From Streptomyces katrae (GTDB lineage: Bacteria > Actinomycetota > Actinomycetes > Streptomycetales > Streptomycetaceae): 64,000 bases of DNA. The position numbers and the translations under genes were made by a program. Positions 57,344 to 64,000 of this stretch are shown one piece after another (position 1 is the stretch's first letter; every line of letters starts with the position of its first letter). Below the pieces are notes generated by a model. The model had not been told where the DNA came from. It saw nothing but the letters and a program-made list of their open reading frames with translations, and ran no database searches. The stretch spans positions 3,286,001-3,350,000 of the forward strand of contig NZ_CP020042.1 of the NCBI RefSeq assembly GCF_002028425.1. The letters run 5' to 3'.

Positions 57344-58047
57344 CGCACGGACTCCTTCTCCTTGGTCTCGGAGTGCCCGGAGTGCTCGCCCTGGGCGGGC
57401 AGGGAGGCGTACTCCTCCACCACCGGGTGCTCCGCCCCCTCCCGCTCCTCGGGCCGGCGGCGGGCGGGCCGGGCCAGCAGCCACAGCCCGCCGAGCAGCC
57501 CGCCCGCGCACAGTCCGACGGCGGCGCTGATCGCGGCGGACGGGGAGGAGGGCTCGGTCGGCGCGACGGCCTGGCTGAACAGCAGCAGTTGCACACCCGT
57601 GTTCTTGGCGGCCTGGTTGCTGCTCAGCGTGAGGGCGTCCGCGACGGCGTTGGCGATGTCGGCGGCCTCGGAAGCGCTCCTGGAGGTGCCGGTGATCGCG
57701 ATCATCGGGGAGTCGGGGGAGGTCTCGGCCCGGACCTGCGTCCGCAGCTGCTGGGCGCCGATGCCCGCGCGGGGCTGGGCGTAGGCGAGGGTGGAGCTGC
57801 TGGTGGCGATGCGGCCGTAGGCCTGGGCGAAGCCCTGGGCGGTGGCCGGCTGGGTGGTCTCGTTCGGCACGGCGACGACGTAGCTGGTGGCCGCGTAGTC
57901 GGGTGCCTTGAGCACCCCGTACGCCCCGCCGGCGGCCAGTCCGAGCAGGGCGCAGGCGGGCAGCGGCCACCAGGCGGGCGGGGGCAGGAACCTGCGCTTC
58001 TTGCCGGAACGGTGGTCGGACTTCTTCTGGTCGGCGGTGTCGGTCAT
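57340..58047 (-). CDS. Wzz-like polysaccharide chain-length regulator
   Basis: 235 residues. Two membrane helices (about 25-47 and 175-197) bracket an extracytoplasmic domain of about 125 residues (APDYAATSYVVAVPN...QAYGRIATSSSTLAYAQ...DIANAVADALT), the Wzz/CapA layout. The C-terminal cytoplasmic tail is acidic and lacks a tyrosine-kinase domain, so no BY-kinase fusion. It would set chain length with the Wzy-like polymerase. Co-translated with the GNAT gene. Confidence 0.87.
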   Translation of the reverse strand: MTDTADQKKSDHRSGKKRRFLPPPAWWPLPACALLGLAAGGAYGVLKAPDYAATSYVVAVPNETTQPATAQGFAQAYGRIATSSSTLAYAQPRAGIGAQQLRTQVRAETSPDSPMIAITGTSRSASEAADIANAVADALTLSSNQAAKNTGVQLLLFSQAVAPTEPSSPSAAISAAVGLCAGGLLGGLWLLARPARRRPEEREGAEHPVVEEYASLPAQGEHSGHSETKEKESVR

Positions 58048-58137
58048 GAGGACGCTCGCTTCCTTGGTGGAGGGGTGGGAGGTGAAGAGACGAAGGGGTG
58101 ATGAGGTGATCGGGTACGTACGCGGAAAGGAGGCGGG

Positions 58138-59361
58138 TCAGCCCTCCCCCGAGCCGTCCCGGACCGGCCCCGGCCCGGCAGGCCCGGCCGGCTCCGGCTC
58201 CGCCCCGCCCCGAGCCGAAGGCACGGGCATGGGCACGGGCACGGGCGCCGCGAGCGCGAGCCCGTAGACGTCCAGCAGCCGTTCCGCGCTCCGCGCGATG
58301 TCGTACCGCCGCACCACCGGCGGCGCCGGCAGCCGGCGCGCCCCCGCCTCCATGTGCCCGCGCAGCGCGGCGACCAGCTCCGCGGTGCCGGTGCCGATCC
58401 GCCGCGCCCCCGGCGCCTGCGCGGCGGGGAGGTCGTCGATGGCGGGGCAGGTGACGTGCAGCACGGGCAGCCCCGCGGCCAGCGCCTCGACCACGGCCAG
58501 CCCGAACGCCTCCTCCCGCGACGGGGACACGAACACGTCCATGGCGGCCAGCAGCGCGGGGATGCCGGGGGTGCGCCCGTCGGGGCTGTCGCCCAGCGGG
58601 TCCCGCTCCCCCAGCAGGTGGATCCGCGACTGCGCGCCCAGTTCGGCGGCCAGGCTGCGCAGCGCGGCCCGCTCGGGCCCGTCCCCGGCCAGCAGCAGGT
58701 GCGCCCCCGGGAGCGCGGCGACGGCCCGTACCAGGACGTCGAACCGCTTGCCCGGGACCAGCCGCCCGACCCCGCCGATCACGAAGGCCCGTTCGGGCAG
58801 CCCGGTGCGGGCGCGGGTGGCGCGGCGTACGCCCTCGTCGAAGCGGAAGCGGGCGGCCTCGATCCCGTTCGGGACCACGTGGACGCGGGCGGCCGGCACC
58901 CCCCAGTCCTCCAGCCGGGCGGCGACGGTGTCCGACACGGCGACGGTCGCCGCGCCGAGGCGTTCGCTGGCCAGGTAGAGGGAGCGGACCCCGCGGGACA
59001 GCGGGCGGCCCTCGATCTCGGCCTCGCCCAGGGAGTGTTCGGTGGCGACCGTCGCGCCGACGCCCGCGAGCCGGGCGGCGATGCGGCCGTAGACGCAGGC
59101 CCGGTACAGGTGGGTGTGGACGAGGTCGTAGCGGCCGCGGCGGATGAACCGGACGAGCTTGGGCAGCGCGCCCAGGTCGCGGTTGCCGCGCATGCCGAGG
59201 TGGACGACGCGGACCCCGTCGGCGCGCAGCCCTTCGGCGACCGGGCCGGGGTTGGTGAGGGTCAGGACGTCGCACTGCATCGGCATGTGGCGCAGCAGCA
59301 GGCGCAGTTGCTGTTCGGCGCCGCCGACGCCGAGCCCGGTGATGACGTGGAGGGCCTTCAC
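58138..59361 (-). CDS. Glycosyltransferase family 4
   Basis: 407 residues from GTG 59361, overlapping the deacetylase stop in GTGA. N-terminal acceptor domain opens with LHVITGLGVGGAEQQLRLLLRHM; the donor domain carries VIGGVGRLVPGKRFDVLVRA and the EX7E-type SREEAFGLAVVEALAAGLPV. A retaining GT-B enzyme that adds a sugar to the lipid-linked repeat unit on the cytoplasmic face. The C-terminal 35 residues are a Pro/Gly-rich tail. Specificity unknown. Confidence 0.92.
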   Translation of the reverse strand: MKALHVITGLGVGGAEQQLRLLLRHMPMQCDVLTLTNPGPVAEGLRADGVRVVHLGMRGNRDLGALPKLVRFIRRGRYDLVHTHLYRACVYGRIAARLAGVGATVATEHSLGEAEIEGRPLSRGVRSLYLASERLGAATVAVSDTVAARLEDWGVPAARVHVVPNGIEAARFRFDEGVRRATRARTGLPERAFVIGGVGRLVPGKRFDVLVRAVAALPGAHLLLAGDGPERAALRSLAAELGAQSRIHLLGERDPLGDSPDGRTPGIPALLAAMDVFVSPSREEAFGLAVVEALAAGLPVLHVTCPAIDDLPAAQAPGARRIGTGTAELVAALRGHMEAGARRLPAPPVVRRYDIARSAERLLDVYGLALAAPVPVPMPVPSARGGAEPEPAGPAGPGPVRDGSGEG

Positions 59362-60140
59362 CGCAGCACCGGCACCTTCCGCCGCAGCTCGCGCGCCCCG
59401 TGCCGCAGCTCCTTGATCCGCATCCGGGCGGCTCCGTCGGCCTGGCTGACGTGCGTACGGGGCAGGGCGTGGCGGCCGGCGAGGCGGCCGGGGGAGATCG
59501 CGCAGGCGTACCCGTACCCGGCGGCGCGGGTGGCGTCGACGACACGGGCGTCGAGGTGCCCGTAGGGGTAGCAGAAGCCCTCGGGGAGGGTGCCGGTGAT
59601 TTCGCGCAGGAGCTCGCGGCTGCCGCGCAGTTCCTGCTGGAGGACGTCGTCGGGAGCGGCGGTGAGGTCCTGGTGGAGCAGCCCGTGGGAGCCGATCTCC
59701 TGGCCGGCGGCGGCGACCTCGCGGATCTGCTCGGCGGTGAGGAGGGACTTGCGGGGGCCGAGCGGGTCCCACACGTTGTCGACGCCGAGCCGGCCGGGCA
59801 GTACGAAGAGGGTGGCGGTGAACCCGTGGCGGCGCAGCAGGGGCAGGGCGCGGGTGAGGAAGTCGGTGTAGCCGTCGTCGAAGGTGAGGCCGACGAGGCC
59901 CTGGGCGCGGCCGGCCGCGCGGGCGCGCAGGAGTTCGCCGACGGACACCCCGCGCAGCCCGCGGGAGCGCAGCCACAGCAGCTGGGCCTCCAGGGCGCCG
60001 GGGGTGACGGTGATCCCGTACGGGTCTTCGGCCGGGTCGGTGAACTCGGCGACGGAGTGGTACATCAGGACCCACGGCGATGCGGTCCGGCGGGCGGCGG
60101 CCGTCACGGCGGCGGGTGCCGTGTCGGTGTCAGCGGGCAT
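59358..60140 (-). CDS. Polysaccharide deacetylase (NodB domain)
   Basis: 260 residues. NodB motifs are TFDDGYTDF (metal and base Asp-Asp), GSHGLLHQDL (metal His) and CYPYGHLDA (active-site groove). It removes N-acetyl (or O-acetyl) groups from polysaccharide. No signal peptide or membrane helix is visible, so it either acts on the cytoplasmic face or is exported otherwise. Overlaps the flippase gene by 11 nt. Confidence 0.92.
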   Translation of the reverse strand: MPADTDTAPAAVTAAARRTASPWVLMYHSVAEFTDPAEDPYGITVTPGALEAQLLWLRSRGLRGVSVGELLRARAAGRAQGLVGLTFDDGYTDFLTRALPLLRRHGFTATLFVLPGRLGVDNVWDPLGPRKSLLTAEQIREVAAAGQEIGSHGLLHQDLTAAPDDVLQQELRGSRELLREITGTLPEGFCYPYGHLDARVVDATRAAGYGYACAISPGRLAGRHALPRTHVSQADGAARMRIKELRHGARELRRKVPVLR

Positions 60141-61935
60141 TGCGGAACCTCTGGGTGAGCTGGGTGATCTGGACGGCGGTCTGGGCGGCGAGCTGGGCGA
60201 TCTGGCCGGGCAGGGCGGTGATCTCGATGGCTCTCATGGCCATGCCGGTGGCCCCGAACATGGCGGGGACGAGCAGGCAGCCGAGGGCGGCGCTGAGCAG
60301 CGGGTCGGGGATCATCGGGCCGGCGAGCCAGCCGGTGGCGCAGGCGGAGGCGGCCGCGACGGCGAGGCGGCCGATGCTGACGGCCACGCGGCGGGCCTGG
60401 ATGGGGATGATGCGGGAGCCGATGCCGGTGAGGAGCAGGGCGGCGGCGGCGGTGATGCCGGCGGCGTTGGCGGCGGCGATGCCGTAGGTGCCCCACCAGC
60501 CGACGAAGAGGGCTCCGGCGGCGATGTTGACGAACAGCCCGGCACCCATCGCGAGCGCCGGGAACCAGGTGGGCCGGGCGGTCGAGAAGAAGGGCCGGGA
60601 CAGGGCGCCGACGAGGCAGTGGCCGAGGAGGCCGAGGCCGTAGACGCGCATGACGGAGGCGGTGGTGAGGGTGTCCTGGTGGGTGAAGGCGCCGCGTTCG
60701 AAGAGGACTTCGATGATCTGCGGTGCGTAGCCGATGACCAGGGCCGTGCCGAGGAGGACGGCGAGGGAGGCGAGGGCGAGGTCCTGTTCGACGCGCCGGC
60801 GGGCCTTCTCGCGTTCGCCGCCGGCCATGGCCTGGGCGACGACGGGGAAGGTGACGGTGCAGATCATCAGGGAGAGCACCATCGGCATCTGCGCGACCTT
60901 CTGCGCGTAGTTGAGGTGCGAGATGGCGCCGGGGGGCAGGGAGGCGGCGAGGAAGCGTTCGACGAGGACCTGGGACTGGCGGAAGACGGCGAAGGAGATG
61001 ACGGGGGCGATCATCCCGAAGGCGACGAGGGTGGGCCGGTCGCGGTCGCGCTGGCTGCGCGGGGTCCTCCTGGCACGGGGAGGGCCGAAGCCGACGTTGC
61101 GGATGAACGCGGGCAGCTGGACGAGCACCATCAGCAGTCCGCCGACGGCGACCCCGGCGGCGGCGGCACGGACGCCCCACAGGGTGTGGAGGGCGACCAT
61201 GGTGCCGATGATGCCGACGTTGTACGAGACGTAGATCGCGGCGGGCGGCAGGAAGGACCGGTGGGCGCGCAGGCCGGCGCTGAAGTATCCGGCGATGCCG
61301 AAGGTCAGGACGGTCAGGGCGGTCATCCGGGTGCACTGGACGGCCAGTTCCGGGTCGGGCAGGCCGGGCGCCAGGATGTCGACGACCAGGGGTGCGGCGA
61401 GGACGAGCACGGAGGCGACGGCGGCGAGGAAGACCATCAGGCGCGGCAGGGTGGCCCCGACGAGCAGGCGTACGGGGTCGGCGGCGCGGGCTTCCCGGCG
61501 GGTGAGCCCGGCCCGGCTGGCGGCGCGCCGGGCCAGGGCGTGGCTGAAGGCGGGCACCATCAGCAGGGCCATGGCGTCCTCGATCAGCAGGGTCGAGGCC
61601 ATCTCGGGGACGGTCCAGGAGATGAGGAAGGCGTCGCTGTCGTGTCCGGCGCCGAAGAGGTGCGCGATGGTCTGGTCGCGGACGAGGCCGAACAGGGCTC
61701 CGGCGGCGGTCAGTCCGGCGGTGACGGCGGCGGCCTTGGCGAGGAACCGCCCGAGCGGAGCCGCCTTCACTGCCCCGGCCCCCGCCCCGGCCCCCGCCCC
61801 GGCCGCAGCCCGGGCGCGGCCCGTGCCCCGCCCGGGCCGGGCGGCCCGTCCGGCGGGGACAGCGGCGGGGCCCGCGGCCGCGGCGACGTCGGTCGCCGGG
61901 GCCGCGGGCCTCCGCCAGGGTGTCGTGTCGGTCAC
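60130..61935 (-). CDS. MurJ/Wzx-like lipid-linked oligosaccharide flippase
   Basis: 601 residues from GTG 61935, overlapping the polymerase stop in GTGA. After an about 55-residue Ala/Gly/Arg-rich N-terminus, about 14 helices of the MOP superfamily (MVIN type): GLVRDQTIAHLFGAGHDSDAFLISWTVPE near residue 85 is the MurJ-like opening. Located inside an exopolysaccharide cluster, it more likely flips that repeat unit than lipid II. Co-translated with its neighbours. Confidence 0.9.
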   Translation of the reverse strand: MTDTTPWRRPAAPATDVAAAAGPAAVPAGRAARPGRGTGRARAAAGAGAGAGAGAVKAAPLGRFLAKAAAVTAGLTAAGALFGLVRDQTIAHLFGAGHDSDAFLISWTVPEMASTLLIEDAMALLMVPAFSHALARRAASRAGLTRREARAADPVRLLVGATLPRLMVFLAAVASVLVLAAPLVVDILAPGLPDPELAVQCTRMTALTVLTFGIAGYFSAGLRAHRSFLPPAAIYVSYNVGIIGTMVALHTLWGVRAAAAGVAVGGLLMVLVQLPAFIRNVGFGPPRARRTPRSQRDRDRPTLVAFGMIAPVISFAVFRQSQVLVERFLAASLPPGAISHLNYAQKVAQMPMVLSLMICTVTFPVVAQAMAGGEREKARRRVEQDLALASLAVLLGTALVIGYAPQIIEVLFERGAFTHQDTLTTASVMRVYGLGLLGHCLVGALSRPFFSTARPTWFPALAMGAGLFVNIAAGALFVGWWGTYGIAAANAAGITAAAALLLTGIGSRIIPIQARRVAVSIGRLAVAAASACATGWLAGPMIPDPLLSAALGCLLVPAMFGATGMAMRAIEITALPGQIAQLAAQTAVQITQLTQRFRNAR

Positions 61936-63290
61936 CGGGCGGCCGGCCCGTCGGCGGGCCGGCCGCCCGCGAGGCCGGTGGAGGGCAGGGCCCACCAGGC
62001 CGCGAGCCCGATGATCACACCGGTCAGCACGGTGGAGGGGCCGCCGATGTCCGCGTACAGGAAGTCGGTCAGCTGCCAGACGAACAGGCCGGTGGCGATC
62101 AGCCCGCAGTCCCGCAGCGCCCGGTCCCGGGCGGCCGCGTACCGGCGCAGGCCCGCGACCAGGAGGGCGGCCCAGCCGCCCGCGAGCGCGAGCAGTCCGA
62201 CGAGCCCCTGCTCGCCGAGGACCAGCAGGTACATGTTGTGCGGGGAGAGCAGGGGCTGCTTCACGAAGGCCTGGCCCGCCCCGGCGGTGTCGCTGCCGGA
62301 GGACAGCCCGAGCGAGGAGTGCCCGTCGCGCTGGGCGGGGAAGCCCTTGAGGCCCACCCCGACGGCGGGCCGCTCGCGCCACATCGACTCGGCGGCGGCC
62401 CACATCGTGTAGCGGTCGGTCACCGACTGGTCGGGGGCGCTGGAGACCTGGGTGATGGAGTTCAGCCGTTCGGCGACCATCTCGGAGCCCAGCCCGAGCC
62501 CGCCGACGAGGACCACCCCGAGGGCGGTCAGCGCCAGCAGCACCGCCAGCGCGCGGCGGATCCCGGCCAGGCACATCACCAGCAGCGCGGCCGCGGCGGT
62601 GGCGATCCACGCACCCCGGCTGAAGGAGAGCACCAGCGGCACCACCAGGACCAGCGCGCAGCCCCCGGCGGTCCGCCGGACCTTCGCGGGCAGTCCCGGG
62701 GCGAGGGCGGCGGCGGTGGCGACGATCAGCCCGTACGCGACGACGGTGGCCATGCCCATGACGTCGCCGGGGCCGAAGGTGCCCACGGCGCGGATGTCCT
62801 CGCCCTGGTAGGAGGCTCCGGTGTGGGTCGCGTACTGCACGACGCCCACGGCGCCCTGCACCAGCCCGAGCACGACGAAGCACCCGGCGGCCAGCCGGAA
62901 CTCCAGGGCGTCGCGCACCAGCAGCACCACGGCCGCCGGGACCAGTACGAACACCTGGAGGTAGCGCACGAACCCGGGCAGGGCGGCGTACGGGTCCCCG
63001 GCGGTCATCGTGGCGACGGCGAGCCCGATCCCCGGCGCCCCGAGCACGAGCACGCCCAGCGGGTCGAGCCTGCGCACCCTCCCGCGCAGGGCCTGGACGG
63101 CGCAGACGAGGGCGAGCAGCAGCGAGGCGGCGTCGGCGGGGCCGACCTTCCCGGAGGCGGTGGCGTCACCGGCCGGGAGCGGGGCGAGGAGGAACAGGAC
63201 GGTCGCGGCGAGCGGCAGCAGCGGCCAGTGCCGGCGCAGCGCGGCGGCCGCGCCGGGCGGGCGCACGGGTCCGGGGACGGCGAGGGTCAT
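61932..63290 (-). CDS. O-antigen ligase/Wzy-like polymerase
   Basis: 452 residues with about 11-12 helices. A large outer loop (about 270-350: NSITQVSSAPDQSVTDRYTMWAAAESMWRERPAVGVGLKGF...HNMYLLVLGEQGLVG) carries the Wzy_C motif GxGxxxF...HNxYL of O-antigen polymerases/ligases. It should join flipped repeat units outside the membrane. The start is ATG 63290, 3 nt after the sugar transferase stop. Confidence 0.9.
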   Translation of the reverse strand: MTLAVPGPVRPPGAAAALRRHWPLLPLAATVLFLLAPLPAGDATASGKVGPADAASLLLALVCAVQALRGRVRRLDPLGVLVLGAPGIGLAVATMTAGDPYAALPGFVRYLQVFVLVPAAVVLLVRDALEFRLAAGCFVVLGLVQGAVGVVQYATHTGASYQGEDIRAVGTFGPGDVMGMATVVAYGLIVATAAALAPGLPAKVRRTAGGCALVLVVPLVLSFSRGAWIATAAAALLVMCLAGIRRALAVLLALTALGVVLVGGLGLGSEMVAERLNSITQVSSAPDQSVTDRYTMWAAAESMWRERPAVGVGLKGFPAQRDGHSSLGLSSGSDTAGAGQAFVKQPLLSPHNMYLLVLGEQGLVGLLALAGGWAALLVAGLRRYAAARDRALRDCGLIATGLFVWQLTDFLYADIGGPSTVLTGVIIGLAAWWALPSTGLAGGRPADGPAAR

Positions 63291-63293
63291 GGT

Positions 63294-64000
63294 TCAGCTC
63301 CCGCCCAGCCGGAACCGGAAGAAGGAGGCGGCGGTGCGGGCCAGGATCCACAGGTCCTGCCAGAGCGACCAGGTGTCGATGTAGTGGTTGTCGAAGCGGG
63401 CCCGGTCCTCGATGGACGTGTCCCCGCGCAGCCCGTTGATCTGGGCCAGGCCGGTGATGCCGGCCGGCATCCGGTGGCGGGCCTCGTAGCCGGGGTGGAT
63501 GCTGCTGAACTTGGCGACGAAGAAGGGGCGTTCGGGGCGCGGGCCAACCAGGCTCATGTCGCCGCGGACCACGTTCCACAGCTGCGGCAGCTCGTCCAGC
63601 GAGGACTTGCGCAGGAAGGAGCCGACGAGGCTCATCCGGCAGTCGCCGGCCACGGTCCAGCGGGTGGCGGACTCGTGCGCGTCGGCGCGCAGGGTGCGGA
63701 ACTTCAGCAGGGTGAAGGGGCGTCCGTAGAGGCCGACGCGTTCCTGACGGAAGATCACCCCGGGTCCGTCGGACAGCCGTACGGCCAGGGCGCAGGCCCC
63801 CATGACGGGGGCGGCGGCGAGCAGGGCGAGCGCGGCGAGCAGGGAGTCGATGACCCGCTTGGCGGACCGCTCCAGGGGCCGGGCGGGGCGGGGCAGCAGG
63901 GGCTGGACGGCGTGGCCCCACAGCTGGTCGGCGGGGTGGGCGAGCCGCATGCCGGTGACCTTGGCGGTGCCGGCGGGGTCGGCGAGCCAGAGCCGGCAGC
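63294..64000 (-). CDS. Priming sugar-phosphate transferase (bacterial sugar transferase; 5' end outside window)
   Basis: The minus-strand frame continues past the window edge, so the true start is outside; about 235 C-terminal residues are visible. One membrane helix (RVIDSLLAALALLAAAPVMGACALA) and then the polyprenyl-phosphate sugar-transferase core: FRQERVGLYGRPFTLLKFRTLRADAHE, RKSSLDELPQLWNVVRGDMSLVGPRPE and GITGLAQINGLRG. It starts the repeat unit by moving a sugar phosphate onto undecaprenyl phosphate. First visible gene of the exopolysaccharide operon. Confidence 0.92.
   Translation of the reverse strand, partial: CRLWLADPAGTAKVTGMRLAHPADQLWGHAVQPLLPRPARPLERSAKRVIDSLLAALALLAAAPVMGACALAVRLSDGPGVIFRQERVGLYGRPFTLLKFRTLRADAHESATRWTVAGDCRMSLVGSFLRKSSLDELPQLWNVVRGDMSLVGPRPERPFFVAKFSSIHPGYEARHRMPAGITGLAQINGLRGDTSIEDRARFDNHYIDTWSLWQDLWILARTAASFFRFRLGGS

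Noticed and set aside
59884..62412. 842-residue plus-strand frame opposite the flippase and polymerase
   Set aside because: Gly/Asp/Glu-rich antisense frame typical of high-G+C membrane-protein genes.

Overview
This window is a chromosomal segment of a Streptomyces or very close relative. The DNA is extremely G+C rich with strong G/C preference at third codon positions, GTG starts are common, and several genes are typical of the genus: an SsgA-like sporulation protein, SepX, a tricorn protease and a protein O-mannosyltransferase. Gene order from the left edge to about 43 kb matches the actinobacterial block that runs in Mycobacterium tuberculosis from mscL (Rv0985c) to rpfB (Rv1009), with Streptomyces-specific insertions. 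The S. coelicolor counterpart, from memory, is around SCO3150-SCO3190. No phage, insertion sequence or CRISPR array was seen.

Layout. 1-13.4 kb: an RpfB-type wall protein (cut by the window edge, with a probable frame disruption), tatD, a zinc-ribbon protein, rsmI, pmt, a penicillin-binding protein, a YbaK-type deacylase, a serine beta-lactamase-like hydrolase, an ECF-type nickel/cobalt transporter (fused MN, Q, O) and ssgE. 13.4-20.2 kb: an MMPL exporter with its TetR regulator, and a tricorn protease. 20.3-26.8 kb: an SDR/hydrolase/Baeyer-Villiger-type monooxygenase operon resembling mymA, divergent from a MerR regulator, then exonuclease III, a GNAT protein and an unknown protein. 26.8-33.1 kb: tRNA-Ala(CGC) and the cell-division locus sepX(glpR)-rimJ-mog-moaC-glp(moeA)-galU, then 5-formyltetrahydrofolate cyclo-ligase. 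33.2-43 kb: a penicillin-acylase-like Ntn hydrolase, a cation/proton antiporter, an MFS exporter, an FmdB/Ruc-like chaperone under an HrcA-type CIRCE operator, MTA phosphorylase, an AhpD-like protein, an SAF-domain protein and mscL. 43-52.4 kb: mixed accessory genes, including a two-helix NarK-derived protein, LtrA, a cytochrome P450, a SpoIIE-type phosphatase and a flavoprotein. 52.5-64 kb: an exopolysaccharide locus with ATP-grasp, GH26-like hydrolase, GNAT, Wzz-like protein, glycosyltransferase, deacetylase, MurJ/Wzx-like flippase, Wzy-like polymerase and a priming sugar transferase that runs off the window.

How the genes fit together. Much of the window concerns the cell envelope and division: peptidoglycan (PBP, RpfB, SsgE), O-mannosylation (Pmt), the Glp/GlpR division module and a Wzx/Wzy-type surface polysaccharide. 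A recurring regulatory feature is a TAnnnT -10 box placed exactly 6-7 nt before the start codon of about ten genes, which predicts widespread leaderless transcription. The best regulatory predictions are CIRCE before the FmdB/Ruc gene, a Nur-like box before the metal transporter, and GAAAC/GTTTC operators before the TetR-MMPL operon.
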